DNA of 64,000 nucleotides from Vespula vulgaris (lineage: Eukaryota; Arthropoda; Insecta; Hymenoptera; Vespidae). A model generated the notes under the pieces. It searched no databases. It was not told the origin of the DNA and saw nothing but the letters and a program-made list of their open reading frames with translations. Position 1 is the first letter of the stretch. Every line of letters starts with the position of its first letter. Below are positions 12,475-24,779 of this stretch, one piece after another. The position numbers and the translations under genes were made by a program. Location: positions 12,441,558 through 12,505,557 of the forward strand of contig NC_066587.1 in NCBI RefSeq assembly GCF_905475345.1, in the 5' to 3' direction.

Positions 12475-14041
12475 ATCAATAAAAGAAAATCGACGTCCAT
12501 GAAGTAAAACGAGCATTAGAGGAGAGGGAGTAATGGCGGCAACGACAGCAACGCGACTCGTTGTCTCGACGTTGAGGATCACGAGCGGACAAACTATATC
12601 GCTGACTCGATTAAGGTACAGTCTCTGTGGCCGTTAGCCCGGAACACGAAACTCTTGGTAACTCTCTTGCTCTTTCTCTCATTCTCTTCTACCATATCGG
12701 CGTTGTTCGCTTTATCGACGTTGAAGTAATATCGCTAGGCATTGAGAAAGGTAGTACGTTAAAACGAAACTGCTGACCCAGTAACGATACTTGTATGAGA
12801 ATCCTCCTGGTATTCAGTCAATGTGCTCTTTCGTTGCGGATATATTTGAGTCCTGATAATATTCTATTATTGCCGTTTCAATAGGTTCACATTCTTTACC
12901 ATTCATTTTTGTTTCTCTCTCTCTCTCTCTTTTTTTTAATTGTTCGCTGCTCACATAAATGTTGAAATTTATATTAAATTCCAAAAGATTATTTCTCATT
13001 ATAAATCCGCCAGTCGAACGGTTAGATCCGTTTCATTGTGTTTTATTTCATTATATTCATTATATTCGTTTCCTCGAAAAAGAAAGGGAAAGAAAGAAAA
13101 AAAAAAAGAGGGGCAAAGAATCCATCGTGACTTTTGATTTTTTATGATCGATTTAAAAACCCATGTAAATAGGATTTATAAAAACTTTCATTTAATATGT
13201 ATTCTTGTGGAGTTACGACGTTTACGTCGAAACAAATTCCATTCGTCCTAATGATCGCACATCAACGTTGCTCATTTTTCATTTTAATGGATATCCCGTT
13301 CCTACGATGACGAGCATCGAGCTCCTCCGCACGAAGTCGAACTAGAAATCCTCGTCAGAAATCCCACTTAAAGTTTAAGCGAAGACCATTCATCTTATTT
13401 CCTTTCCGACAGAACGATCGTACGAGGTGCCGCCTTTTAGATTTATGGCAAAAAGAACGGAAACAATAACTTTCAGTCTGAATGTAATAGCGCGTCCGAG
13501 CATGAACGTAACTTTCGCGAGAAACGCTATATAAGTCACGTAAGTATTCTATTTCCAAGCCTTCGTTCTTATTTCTAACTGGGATTGCATATTTTTTTCC
13601 TTTTTGCATTTTTTTTCTTACAAAATAAACATTAATAACTCTTGTAATTTACTCTGTAAAAGTACGATTAATTATTAATTATTTATAAGGTAATTACGTA
13701 AATGATCTAATCATTTCTTATCGTCATATTGACCAAACGCGAGGTATTAGTAATCGTTTAAGCGTTAACAGAACTGATAGAACTAAGAATCATTTCTTTT
13801 TTATATTACATCATTCGATTAAAATAATACTTAAGCATACTCATTATTTTCACTGATCTAATCGTGAAAATAATTTTCATAGAAATCTTCCTTCTTCATT
13901 ATTTTTTCACGGCATGTTTGGAATCGTTATAGAAGAAACACCTTTATCGTGTTTAATCTGGGAATGACGTACTTATCTACGTGACGCGTTTGGAAAATTT
14001 TGGTAGGGATATCGCGGTTTGTTTCCAACAAAATTTAACAA

Positions 14042-14043
<2 letters not shown>
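12472..14043. other. Gene-free DNA
   Basis: CpG-richer unique sequence at about 12530-12660, a (TC)n run at 12913-12930 ending in poly(T), a purine/A-rich tract at 13078-13107, and otherwise AT-rich sequence. An 84-codon minus frame at 13355-13609 is not repeat-derived but is unrecognised. Confidence 0.6.

Positions 14044-14073
<30 letters not shown>
14044..14073 (+). repeat. (CT)n microsatellite
   Basis: Fifteen uninterrupted CT units. Confidence 0.95.
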
Positions 14074-14075
<2 letters not shown>

Positions 14076-14494
14076 TTCTCTTCATCGGTTAATCAAGACC
14101 TTTTAATCCTCTCAAAGTCCATCGCGTCACGTCACCCTGTCGCCGTCGTCGAAGATCGATCGATCGATTTGGTTATCGGAGGCCTTTTGAGAGCATCGAA
14201 AAGCTAACTCTGTCGGTATAGGAGAAATTCGACAAGGCTGCCGTTGCTGCTGTCTCTGGAAACGAAGTCTCGATAAACGGGATTAATTAGACGAGAGTGC
14301 CGACGCCGGGAGCACCGTCCTTTCCGTGAGATAACACCGATAAAGCTCGCGAAAGCCAACGAAAGCTTGGCTATCTTTTGGCCGTAGAATCATGTGGCCC
14401 ACCAACGTCGATCAATCTTCCATTTAATCACTGGGAAACTATTCCTTGGTACGAGAGATTTTCTTTTCGATAAAAAAAAAAGAACAAAAGAGAA
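14074..14494. other. CpG-richer unique segment
   Basis: Relatively GC- and CpG-rich for this window, with alternating GATC palindromes at 14155-14168. A 6-bp hairpin (AGCCAA 14354-14359, TTGGCT 14367-14372) lies within it. A short plus frame ends at 14207. Possible regulatory DNA; no motif set is conclusive. Confidence 0.4.
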
Positions 14495-14735
14495 ATAATA
14501 TACATTACTTTCTTAATAATCTTTGTAATGAAACATAAAACGCAACCCTTGTGATATGTGAAATTTACAGTGTTAAAGAAATATGCCACTATTAAAAAGT
14601 TTTCCTATTAGAGAAATATACATTACTTTCTTAATAATCTATGTTATCAAACATAAAATGCTCATTTTATGTACCTCGTATACGTGCAATTTGTTTTGTT
14701 AAACAGGTATAACTCTATTGAAAAGTTTTCGTACT
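14495..14735. repeat. Diverged 118-bp tandem duplication
   Basis: Copy 1 (about 14495-14612) and copy 2 (about 14613-14735) both open with TACATTACTTTCTTAATAAT, at 14501 and 14619. They agree through AAACATAAAA and end with CTATT-AAAAGTTTTC-type sequence. The middle thirds have diverged but still align. This is unique-sequence duplication, not microsatellite slippage, and it is old enough to have accumulated many changes. Confidence 0.75.
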
Positions 14736-15275
14736 TTTTGAGATTTAAATTGAAATGGTTATTACAAGTGCATTATTATTATTATTATTATTTTGTTTTT
14801 AATTACAAAAATGCAAGCAGGAGGATTTAATCGCTATAATAAAATACATTTACGATCCGTCGAAAGCATTGAACAAATACGATCATAAATAAGAACGTTG
14901 GATCGTATGTAACTAAGTACATGCATTAATAAACGAACGGATCTGAAACAAAGCAGAGATGGCGCTTGATAGCGGTGAAAGCCTCCGTTCGAAGGAATTG
15001 ATCCTCATAAATATTAACGTCCTCGCGTATTCTTGCGAGCGATCTTGGCAAATCCCATAAAAGCGGCTCTATAATGGCGTTAATTGAAACTCTTTAGCGA
15101 CAAACTCGAATCGTTTTCTCTTCATAAACCGTCGGCCCGTACTTAATCCTCGTTATACCGACCGATTATCTCGAGGGTAGCGATTAATCTTAACGAAGAT
15201 ATCTCGCAGTCGAGGGAGTGATTTTGTTCTGCAAAGAGAGGCAAGGGATAAAGAGGAAAGGATGGGAGAAAGCAA
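14736..15275. other. Gene-free DNA
   Basis: An ATT array at 14772-14792, then AT-rich sequence, then a CpG-richer unique stretch (about 14940-15200) without a meaningful open frame. Confidence 0.6.
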
Positions 15276-15324
15276 AAGAAGCAGAAGAAGCAGAAGAAGA
15301 AGAAGAAGAAGAAAAAAAGAAGTC
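15276..15324 (+). repeat. (GAA)n trinucleotide repeat
   Basis: Repeats of GCAGAA turn into GAA units. They supply the Glu/Lys run of a 208-codon plus frame (15218-15844) whose other half is a pyrimidine tract. I do not call that frame a gene. Confidence 0.9.
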
Positions 15325-15479
15325 GAAGAGGATCTACGTCGAAAGATCTTCGTCCAGTTTCCCTCTTCTTTTTTTATCCTTATCTTGCCCTATCGTTCTC
15401 CATCAAGCCGTTTTACCCGTCCCTTTCCAGTTTTTTAAGTCAACTTTGCAAGAAGTTGCTCGGCCTGCGGCTAAATTCA

Positions 15480-15486
<7 letters not shown>

Positions 15487-15510
<24 letters not shown>

Positions 15511-15530
15511 CTATCTTTTTCTTTCTTTTT
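15487..15530 (+). repeat. (TC)n microsatellite and pyrimidine tail
   Basis: About 12 TC units (15489-15512) followed by T-rich pyrimidine sequence. Confidence 0.9.
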
Positions 15531-16302
15531 TCCTCCTCTTTGCACCACTTTCCCTTAGGAATATTTCCTCTCTGCTTTACATTCGCGTTTCCTCGGAACA
15601 TGTTCATCCTCGATATTTCCTTCTTTTTCTCCTTTCTGTCTCGTACGATATACGAAAGAAGAAGCGACGGTTTCATTTAAAGGAAACTCTGTTTCCGTCT
15701 GCCTTTCTCTCTCACTTACCCGACTTTTCTTGCTTTTCGTTCAGGGACTCGTCGTTCGTTTTCCCGCGGGAACGAAGGAGGATTTGCTCGTCGTCCGGTA
15801 ATAGTTTGTATCCGCGAATGTCGTGCTCGTTTTACTTCGACTAGCATCGTAGCACGTGCGTATTTGAACGTGATATTCTCGATATCGAATCGTCTTTTCG
15901 AAATGACGTTCCTTCAAAATATTGGTCACATGTCGTAGACATGAAGAATTTATATCAGGATATGAGTATGGTATATTTTTTCGATGGAAAAACATAATAA
16001 TACGTAACGCTTACTTCGAGTGTATTATCTCAACGTTCGAAAAAAAAAAGAAAGAAAAGAAAAGACTCGTTTCTTTCCTTATTCTTTTTCTTTATTTTTC
16101 TTCTTTGCTTTTTTTTTTATTTTCTTTCGTTGGAACTGATTGACAAAAGCTCGTGTCCTTCATCGGACTTAGTCAAATAAAAATAAACGAGAAATCGATA
16201 AAATCCAACGTAATTTCTATCCGAAATTGAATGCCGAAATCAGTTTGTTTCGTGAGACAATATATAGTATAAAGACGCAAACCTTTACAAAAGCGAATCA
16301 CG

Positions 16303-16310
<8 letters not shown>
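15531..16310. other. Gene-free DNA
   Basis: CpG-richer to about 15880, then AT-rich, with T-rich tracts at 16070-16125. Open frames here are extensions of the neighbouring repeats. Confidence 0.55.

Positions 16311-16354
<44 letters not shown>
16311..16354 (+). repeat. (GA)n microsatellite
   Basis: Twenty-two uninterrupted GA units. Confidence 0.95.
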
Positions 16355-16360
<6 letters not shown>

Positions 16361-16668
16361 AAACAGTTTACAGCATCGTCGCAAGTGCAGTTCAGCGATC
16401 TGTGATAATGCAGATCTCATTTACCGTCTCTTCTTCTCTGTAATACCTCACACAAGAAGATTCGATTTGCGAGGACACCTTTGTAAGATGCGTGAAAGAA
16501 GGAAAGAAACTATCGAGAGAAATGAGTGAAAGGGGAAAAGGAAAGCAAGGGTATTGAGAAGAGGAAACGAAGCTAAGGAAACAAAGAACAATGAAGTGGG
16601 ATGAGGTAAAAAGCGGATGGCGATAGGAAAAAAACGCTAGTTTCTTTTTATCGTTGAAAAACAATTAC

Positions 16669-16772
16669 GAGAAAGACAAAAAAGGAGAGAAAGAAAGAGA
16701 GAGTGAGAAGGGGTGCGAGGGAAAGAGAAAGTGATAGGACGAAAGGACGAAAGGGAAGAAAGAATGAAAAAG
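16669..16772 (+). repeat. Purine-rich tract
   Basis: About 100 bases, mostly A/G, containing GA runs and a doubled GGACGAAA unit near 16737-16752. It underlies a serine/leucine/phenylalanine-rich minus-strand frame (16637-16996) that I reject. Confidence 0.8.
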
Positions 16773-16883
16773 ATACGGTTCTTAGTATCGTCCCTGTTGT
16801 TGATTCGATAGCAAGTTTCAATTAGCGGCTTTCTCTGAATTCCTTCCATAGTCGACATGGCAACGATACGAAGTCTTGCGACT

Positions 16884-16902
16884 AGAGAGAGAGAGAGAGA
16901 GA
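16884..16902 (+). repeat. (GA)n microsatellite
   Basis: About nine GA units. Confidence 0.9.
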
Positions 16903-17092
16903 AAATGAGAGTAAGGGAGAAAGGAAGAGAAATCTGAAGTAGGTAAGGGAGAGTTTCTAAAGGGACTTGGAATGGCAGGAACTCGGTGAGAGACAATGTC
17001 GCAAAGGTTGCTTTTCATCCGGCATTTAGGAGAAGCACGGAATACCACGGAAGGCTCGACATTATCTCTATGTATCCAGAGAGATCCGAATA

Positions 17093-17101
17093 CAGAGAGA
17101 A

Positions 17102-17136
<35 letters not shown>
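17093..17136 (+). repeat. (GA)n microsatellite
   Basis: An interrupted array with a 26-base uninterrupted core at 17111-17136. Confidence 0.95.
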
Positions 17137-17142
<6 letters not shown>

Positions 17143-17257
17143 TCGCTCTCGATATAATCCTAGCTCGTGCCAGAATCCTTCCTTAGCACAAGTTCGATGT
17201 TCTCGGTCCCACGTCGTCCTCTTCCTTCTCTTCTCTTCGAAATCCTCTTCCCACGTT

Positions 17258-17270
17258 TGTATATATAAGG
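17258..17270 (+). promoter_or_regulatory. TATA-box-like motif, tentative
   Basis: TATATATAAGG directly follows a pyrimidine-rich stretch (17215-17250) and is followed by a CpG-richer 100-base segment containing a hairpin. TATATAAG fits the TATA consensus, but no clear initiator lies 25-30 bases downstream and no gene follows. In AT-rich DNA such motifs arise by chance. Confidence 0.2.
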
Positions 17271-17340
17271 AACTAGTAAGTTTCGGCTAGCTCTAACTCG
17301 CGTGCTTTGTAGCCTAAATGTTGTTGGTACGTTGTTGCAA

Positions 17341-17359
17341 GACAGAGACTAGCTCTGTC
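17341..17359. other. 7-bp hairpin
   Basis: GACAGAG and CTCTGTC are perfect complements around the loop ACTAG. The next 11 bases, AAGCTGAGCTT, form a second small dyad. Confidence 0.45.
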
Positions 17360-18146
17360 CAAGCTGAGCTTGTACACAGGTTTCTGGGCAATCATGTGGT
17401 CTGGCTAGACGAAAAATCCTTATTTTGCTGCTTTCTCCTTCCGTTAGTTCCATGAGAGTAAGAACGTCGAAAGGAGAAAGAAAGAAAGAAATAGAACGGA
17501 GGAGAAGAGACAGTGGGAAACACCACTGTTCCACGTTCGTATTTTAGTGGCGACATAGAAAATTTAGAGTCGTATTTTCGTGCCACCACTCCGCATGGAA
17601 TCCGTGTTAGATATAGAAACGTAAACCTACGGAGGAAGAACGAAGAAGAGATAAAGAGGAGAAAATGTTTTCTGCTCTAACGTGGAAGGAAAAATTGCCC
17701 TTACGGGATGATTCCTTCCTAAGGCCATTTGTTCGCTGTTGGATTATTGGTTCAATGATGGCAGAGTGAATGGGAGAATTTATTCGTCTAATCGTCGATT
17801 TCTTCGCCGATGAAAGATATTCTATCTCTTTGGATAAGGATAGAGATCTCGGTATTAAAGATTTAATAAAACTATCTCGAATATCCTACGATAGATTCCA
17901 ATTTCTTTTCGGATCGAAACGGAATTGAATTGTTTGTTTACAATCGTACGCGAATTCCCTTTCGAAACTACGTATCTCTTCCGTATTCTAAATTGATTTC
18001 TAATCGATTTCATTTCATTATCTGGTGTTTTCCTTTGATCGAAGAAGAACGATGGCAAACTTGAATCTCATTAAGAGAAATCGATTGCACATTTAAATGT
18101 AAAAGATGTGGAATGATTCGTCGAGCAAACGACGGGACCATGGTAT
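17360..18146. other. Gene-free DNA
   Basis: Unique sequence with a purine-rich stretch at 17465-17520 and 17630-17665. Nothing recognisable. Confidence 0.6.
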
Positions 18147-18739
18147 AAAAAAAATACAAAAAAAGGAAAAGAAAAGAAAAAAAAGAAAAGGAAAGCAAAA
18201 GACAAGAAGAAAGAAGGATGGGAAGAAGGATAAACGCGCAATACAATGGGAAAATAAAATGTAGAACGGCAATATTGAAAAGCATCGAAGAAAACGACAA
18301 AATCCTGCGCGACGAATCTAATAATCCATGCGGCTGGACGTAAGCCAAGATAAAGACTGCAACGTTGTCGGTGCATTGAAGATGCAATCCCAATCCTGGT
18401 TCGAAGAAATCGCACTCGAAGAACCATCTCGTCTCGTAGATCGAACGAATCGTGCTTATGCCTATGATTTCTTGATTTCTTCGAAAGAATGCATTTAGCA
18501 AATATGAGATATTGCCCGTCGGGGTTTATCGTATATTTGTCTCGAGAGACGAGACTTATCTCGAATCTTACGACGATAAAGAATCGTATCGTCTTTTTCT
18601 TTTTTTTGGACAAAAGATTCTTAAAAAAGAAATTCGAATAAAACGTATCGATCTGTAATAATGTTTGAAAGTATTTCGATGATTTACGGACATCGAAGGA
18701 GATCGTTAATCGATCGTAATCATTAGTAAATTTATACAA
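18010..18739 (-). other. Overlapping long open frames, rejected as genes
   Basis: Two minus-strand frames of 163 and 222 codons overlap. Their C-terminal halves read a 70-base A/G tract (18147-18228) and become Phe/Ser/Leu runs. The N-terminal halves are not repeat-derived but resemble nothing known and contain a Lys run from poly(T). The 222-codon frame is the longest in the window, which is weak evidence for coding at best. Confidence 0.15.
18147..18228 (+). repeat. A/G-rich tract
   Basis: Runs of AAAAG and AAG for about 80 bases. Confidence 0.85.
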
Positions 18740-20490
18740 ATATAAATCGATGATATTTTGTATGTCGATAATTTGGTTTGATTTTTTTCTTTTTTACGAA
18801 TTTTCTAATCTCACCGTAACTGTTAGCAATAAAAGTATTATCTTCGTATGCGTTTACTCTTCGAATACGTTTTCTCGATGTCTGTGAACTGAAAGCAGCT
18901 GCAGAAAGATAAGTTATCTAGCAACTTCGACTCCCACGAGAATCTTGTCGAATGGGACGACACAAAAGAAAAAAAATATACGAGACACCCTTTCGGATTT
19001 AATCCCTGATCCAGTGTCCGTTAGAATAGTTCCCTTGCGCAAACACTCTTTTCCAAGGACACAGGCAGTAGGAAACGTGGATACCCTTGATAAGAATACT
19101 TAGCTAGACGACAAGAGGATTATCGAGCCTGTGCAATCGATAGGTTCCTTCCTGTTTACTTTTTTCTTTATTTGAACGGAGAAATAAGTAAGTGTCTTGC
19201 ATTCAATGATTAAAAAAATAAAAGGAAAAGATAATGAATGACGCAAGTAAATAAAATGTATTTAAGATTGCTGTATAATTCCGTATCTTTTTTTTTTTTT
19301 TGGTTATCAGCTTAAAAGCGTATTTTTTTTTTGTACAAAAAGAATCAAACGACGTATTCATTTATTATCATAAATGATCAATGATCTATTCTCTTGTATT
19401 GTTTACGACTGTTTAATTGATCGATCGGTATCATTTATGTTTGATTAAATATCGTGGGAAATAAAAAGGGAAAATATGAATACTTTTGTTACTGTTATAT
19501 TCGTTATTGATTTATGCGTGTTTAAGAAAAATATTAGTTTCATAGACACTAATGAAAATAATGAAAATACGAAAGAGTGCAGAGTTAATTGTTTTCAAAG
19601 ACTTAAAAGGTCTCTTGATATGAGTTTCTGTTTAAAATTAAAATTAAAAATTAGAATTATCATTTAAAATTAAAAAGTCATTTATCTTTTTGTCTTTTTA
19701 AGACGATTTATGATATATAAAAATACTATTACCAGCACTATACTATTCATGGACTTATCCGTAACACTGAATTCACTGTTCACCAACGTAGTCCTTAGAA
19801 CAGAGACACGAACGAAATAAATATTCTTGGAATTATCGGAATTATCTTCCTTGTTAATTTACTTCTCTTCTGTATTTTACAAGTATCTCGTATTAAGAAT
19901 GGCTTAAGAGAATCTCGTATTAAGAATATTCTAGTTTCGAAAAAAGGAGTTAAATTAATTTGAAAATAATTTATTAATTTTTCATTTCAATGATAATAAA
20001 ATTATTCGATGATACTAAGAAGCTAATAAAAAAAATTCATCAAATAACTTACCTTTAATCTTTCGAAAAGCTTCTTTGTAAATGACTATAAAAACTCGCG
20101 ACAATGAAAAACCAGAAAGCAAAAGCTAAGTTGACGTTTTACCGAAACAATTATTCTCGGGTGGACGACGATCACATGCAAACAAAATTCTCGTTTGTTT
20201 TAATATAACAGTTCGAAACAATGCCGCAGTATTGCAGTCGCTTACTTGTGCGACGAATACTATGGTGTTTCATATTCGCTAACATTATACTACCTAACTA
20301 TACTAAATCGTGTGGGTCGTTTAAATGCAGCTACATCTAATACGGATCGATGTAGCAGGAGAATGAACACGGAGAATAATATTCGAAGTACTATATTTCA
20401 TGTATCGGGAAGGTAAGAACAATTCGACGGATGGTCACGAAACATTAAACGTTACCGAACAAAAGCGCGTGTACTGTCTAGTAGCTAACA
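18740..20490. other. Gene-free AT-rich DNA
   Basis: Homopolymer T tracts at 19290-19301 and 19323-19332, and an AAAATTAAAA-type cluster at 19635-19678. A CpG-richer part lies at 20090-20300. No gene. Confidence 0.65.
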
Positions 20491-20528
<38 letters not shown>

Positions 20529-20540
20529 GTAAGTATTCAT
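20491..20540 (+). repeat. (TAAG)n tetranucleotide repeat
   Basis: About nine perfect TAAG units followed by degenerate AGTAGTAAGTA. Read on the minus strand it gives a repeated Leu-Leu-Thr-Tyr peptide that is plainly repeat-derived. Confidence 0.95.
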
Positions 20541-20695
20541 CGCGTATAAACAAGACAGCAACGAGGAAGCTCCAAAATATCGTTTCGAACTGTTTGGTCC
20601 GAAGGATAGTAGAGAGAAGCTTTGCTCTTGCAGGAAGCATGGACTTGAGACTACCATTATTCGGTGGTAAGGAAGATCGAAAAGGTAGGGATGGC

Positions 20696-20716
20696 AGAGA
20701 AAGAGAAAGAGAGAGA

Positions 20717-20758
<42 letters not shown>

Positions 20759-20764
20759 TAGAGA
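20696..20764 (+). repeat. (GA)n microsatellite
   Basis: A long interrupted GA array with an uninterrupted core at about 20721-20750. Confidence 0.95.
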
Positions 20765-20809
20765 AGTGGTAGAGGACGGAAGAGAAGGAGCGAGAGAAGG
20801 AAGGAAGGA

Positions 20810-21120
20810 AGTGCGGGCCTAGCAAGGCGAGTTACGAGACAATTTATAGCCGCGGGAAACAATGCGCCGTTGGCCGACAAAGGGTGCCAACGTCTACCCC
20901 TTGCGTCTCCATGCGGACGACGCCGACGGCGAAGTTAGCTCCAGACTATACTTCCTCGCCCCTAGCCAACTTTCCACTATTCCGTACGGCCTCTGCAAGC
21001 TTCGTCGGCGACCATCCACCACCCTCCCTGATTCACCCTCTTTCGACTACTTTCTAGGACAGGGCTCGCTCACTCTATGGAAATGTGCTTCTCCGTTGTA
21101 TCTAACGGAAGTGACTTTGA
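20810..21120. other. CpG/GC-richer unique island
   Basis: One of the most GC-rich unique segments in the window, starting near GCCGCGGG at 20849. A 90-codon plus frame (20862-21134) spans it, with balanced amino-acid composition but no recognisable motif and no proper start context. It could be a short untranslated or coding exon, or a regulatory island; I cannot decide from sequence alone. Confidence 0.3.
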
Positions 21121-21338
21121 AACCCTACTTGTGATATCTCTTTGATATTTTTTTGTATTTTTCTTTTTTTTTTATTTTTGTATTTTTTTTCTTTCTTTCT
21201 TTTTCTTCATCGAACACTTTTCTTGGATAATATGTCTATTAAGTAATCCGAAATTGAGTTTGATTTTATGCTTTCGGATATGTATAACATATTACTGATT
21301 TTTCATCCCGTCCGTATATTTGATATAGGTTATATATC

Positions 21339-21381
<43 letters not shown>

Positions 21382-21840
21382 TATTGATATAATATTATAG
21401 AGGAAATTTCAAACGTGTATAAAAGCTCGGCAGTAATTCACTAATATTTCATTCATCTTTCCTTCAATAAAAATTGTTCAATTTCTCGCGAATAAAGAAT
21501 GATTCCCGTAGAACGTAATGACGCAAAGTCAAAAGATTTTTTACCGGCGCCATTATTACGCGAATTCACGTACGAAACAAGTTGATGGATAAATTTGAAA
21601 GCTTTCTATCTCTCTGACTTTTTTCCATCCTTTCGCAATTTGTTTGCTAGGAAAATAAATAAAGGATGGCTCCAAACGTACTCTCTCTTTATTTTTTTCT
21701 TCTTTTATTTTTTAAGATTTAAATAGAAGCACTAAAACGTAATTTTCCACTGCGACTCGTAACAATAAATTTAATGGAGAAAATGCATCGGTCCGTCATT
21801 TGACCGATGCTATATTTTTTTCTTTTTTTTCCTTTACCGA
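21121..21840. other. Gene-free DNA
   Basis: T-rich tract at 21148-21207, a (TA)n array at 21345-21372, and unique sequence. Nothing else is seen. Confidence 0.65.
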
Positions 21841-21841
21841 G

Positions 21842-21844
<3 letters not shown>

Positions 21845-21899
<55 letters not shown>
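21845..21899 (+). repeat. (GA)n microsatellite
   Basis: A 55-base GA array interrupted once by GGG. Confidence 0.95.
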
Positions 21900-21900
<1 letters not shown>

Positions 21901-22429
21901 ATAAATAAAAAGAAAGAAAGGTCTGATATCTACGCGAACAATCATCAAGAGTAAATGTCGAAAATGGATCAAAGGTTGATCGGTTTGTAGTTTCGTTTCG
22001 ATACGATGACGAAACGGATCGACGAAACTCTCTTCTAGCAATAAATCTTCGAATGGAAAGATTCAGCTGGATAGCTGGATAGATGGATGGTAAATCGGTA
22101 AAGAGAAAGAAGATCCACCTGACCCAAATCTGAAGATTCTTCAAAGAAATCTCGCAGCTTCCGAGCACTTAAATTCTCGATCGGTAAGAGGGAAAGGGAG
22201 AGAACGATCTCCGTAAAGCGACACGTACGTAGAATGTCGCCGATCCGTCGAGGGTCGTTTTCGAAAACCCAATGGGAAAAAGAAAAGCTCCAGACAGCTA
22301 AGTGAAGAGAAGGAGGGATAAAGGAAAGAAGAGAAAAGGATAGAAAAAAGAGATGGAGATGGAGATAAAGCCGTAGATACATAGATAACTCTTTTGTCTG
22401 TTTAATAATAACGAGGCCATTCTCAGTAG

Positions 22430-22430
<1 letters not shown>

Positions 22431-22463
<33 letters not shown>
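22431..22463 (+). repeat. (TC)n microsatellite
   Basis: About 13 uninterrupted TC units, then TTCTCTG. Confidence 0.95.
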
Positions 22464-23947
22464 GTGTCTCTTACCCTCTCTTCTATTCCCAAATAGATTT
22501 TCTCAGGCTTCGCGACTCGTTTTCTAGGAGAATCCGTTTTCACGCGAACACGTATACGAGACAAGCCCTCGATGCTACTATACTCTGACTGCGAGCCAAG
22601 TCTCTGATTGCGGATTCATTCTACATACCGGCCGGCTCAAATGCTCGAAACGAATATCCTTCCTCTATAGCTTCGTCTATCTATCCGCATATACGCGCTG
22701 CGTATCTGTGTAGATAGGTATGTAGGTATGTAGGTAGGCGGCATGCACGAAGGGGTTCGCGTAGTTTCGTGTATCTACCGCTATTCGTTTCGAGTCACTC
22801 TATTCAGGGAATTGGATCGTACGTATAGATATCTCTAGTTTGAACTCAGCCGAGTTTTAAGAGTATCAAAGGACAGGATATTAAAATCTCTTATTCACGG
22901 AGACGAGACCACGGTATATAGGAATGATTCGGTGAAGTGTACCGGGAAAGAAATAAGGGTGAGAGGTTTCGCGGAAGAACGTAAAGTATCGTTACGACAA
23001 CGTTTTCGAGAGTGCTTTTACTTTATGGAAATGGGACCAACGACGGTCGGTAGAAATTAATTCGAAACTCTTACGGCACGCTCTCGTTGCTCCGATTGTC
23101 GCCGAAAATGGAATTAACTTCGTTGACTTGGGATTTAAATATTCGAAAGAAAAAGGAGGGAACATTCGCAAAAGTGCCTGTTAATGAACAGTAATATTAT
23201 AATCTTGTATTAAATCTACACGTTACGTTTCTATATTCGAATATAACTTATAATATTCGTAAATCTGATATTTCAATGTTCGATACATATGAGATAAATA
23301 TGTATACGTATATATAATATATATTATTTATAATATTCATTATAATTAACAAATGCAGATATATTAAATCTATTTTGTACGATAGCTATCGTTAGTATAC
23401 AATTAGATTTAATTAAAGCAATATGTTTAATATATTCCACGTTAAAGAATTAAAAATTTATTCATTATATCCCTACCATAAATTCAACTTATTTTCAACG
23501 AGGAACTCGAGCGAATGAAAATGAAATACGATTTAAAACGAAATGATGATCACTTTATAGAATTATTCGAGACTAATCTTCATCTCGTTTCGAACTTGGA
23601 CGAGATCTTTGGTGACATCAAGAGACGACGTCTTACCCAAAGACAATTCGGAATAAATTATTCTCTCATGTTCCTTAACTGATTGCGAATGTCGTTGAGC
23701 CGGAAACGAGAGATTTTCAAGATGTTATAAAGCGTAACAGCAGAAGCTAGCTAACACCTGCGATGCTTCCCTGCGTTGACTTCACGTTTACGTTCACGAA
23801 ACGAGAAAATAAAAGAAAAACCAAAACTGTGTTATTACTATTACTATCGCAAAAACAGTCTCTGATGCGCTATGCCTGCCCAACCGAGCTGCATTGAAAT
23901 GATTATTATTACTCGCGATATAACCTCGTTGCAAAAGAAACAGAAGA

Positions 23948-23953
<6 letters not shown>
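22464..23953. other. Gene-free DNA
   Basis: A CpG-richer stretch at 22500-23130 includes the palindrome CCGGCCGG at 22628-22635 and GTAG/GTAT units at 22710-22738. AT-rich sequence follows (23160-23480), then mixed unique DNA. No defensible open frame. Confidence 0.6.
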
Positions 23954-24004
<51 letters not shown>

Positions 24005-24013
24005 CTGAGAGAG
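23954..24013 (+). repeat. (GA)n microsatellite
   Basis: A 50-base GA array with a GGG interruption near 23993 and a degenerate tail. Confidence 0.95.
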
Positions 24014-24269
24014 TCAAGGATAGGGGAAGATTCAAATTTAGCCGATATAAACTGGAATGTACGATGGGAAGCACACTCGTGCGAGGAATCTAAATGGGAA
24101 GTTACAGTTTTAATTCAAACTCCTCGCTCGTGGTCGCATTTATCGCGAGATGCGACTAAAACGCGATCGCACGTGAGAGAAACGAATACCTCGGACGATA
24201 GCCCATGCTGTTCTCTGTAGACCCGTGCAAACATGAACTGCAACGAAGATAAAATCGTACTTCCTCTTT

Positions 24270-24358
24270 GCTTTTTTTATATATCTACTTTTTTATATTT
24301 TTTTATTTTTATTTTTATTTTTTTTTTATCTTTTCTGTTCATTCTTTTTTTCCTTTTC
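24270..24358 (+). repeat. T-rich low-complexity tract
   Basis: Runs of T broken by single A, C or G over about 90 bases. It yields a Phe/Ile/Leu-rich plus frame that is not a gene. Confidence 0.85.
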
Positions 24359-24779
24359 CGCTCGATATTTCGAACGTGGAAAATTATTTCTCCTTCCTCG
24401 GCTAATCGCGATCAATAATCGAGGATTTATCGTAGACCGAAAAAAATCGAGAACTCCAATGTACAATGACGTTTTACCATAAAGTAGAGCAATGATGCTA
24501 GGACGTACTTTTTAAAAAAGCTCGCACGGCCTCGGGGAGAATACGGGAATAAATAAACCTTCGACAAAAAGAAAATTTCTCTTGTTCGCACAGAAAGAAG
24601 GACAATCCACGAACGCGGAAATAGGTTGGAAGTTGAAACGCGCTTCGTAGCTGTGCCATTCAAGCACGCTGGCTTCCATTTCTGACCTCTGACTTTCAAT
24701 GGAAAATCGGGATTTTATCGGAACGCGGCAATAACTGGGAACCATTGCGCTGCGAGGATTCACGAAGGATTCTTTCGTG

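Noticed and set aside
15218..15844. 208-codon plus-strand open frame
   Set aside because: First third is a GAA array (Glu run), the middle is a TC array (Leu-Ser run). Simple-repeat translation.
18010..18739. 163- and 222-codon minus-strand frames, superficially membrane-like
   Set aside because: The hydrophobic Phe/Leu stretch is the reverse complement of an A/G-rich tract, and two frames are open at once. No receptor-type motif.
20491..20540. TAAG array as a CRISPR-like or telomeric repeat
   Set aside because: It is a plain 4-base microsatellite. No spacers, and it does not match the insect telomere unit TTAGG.
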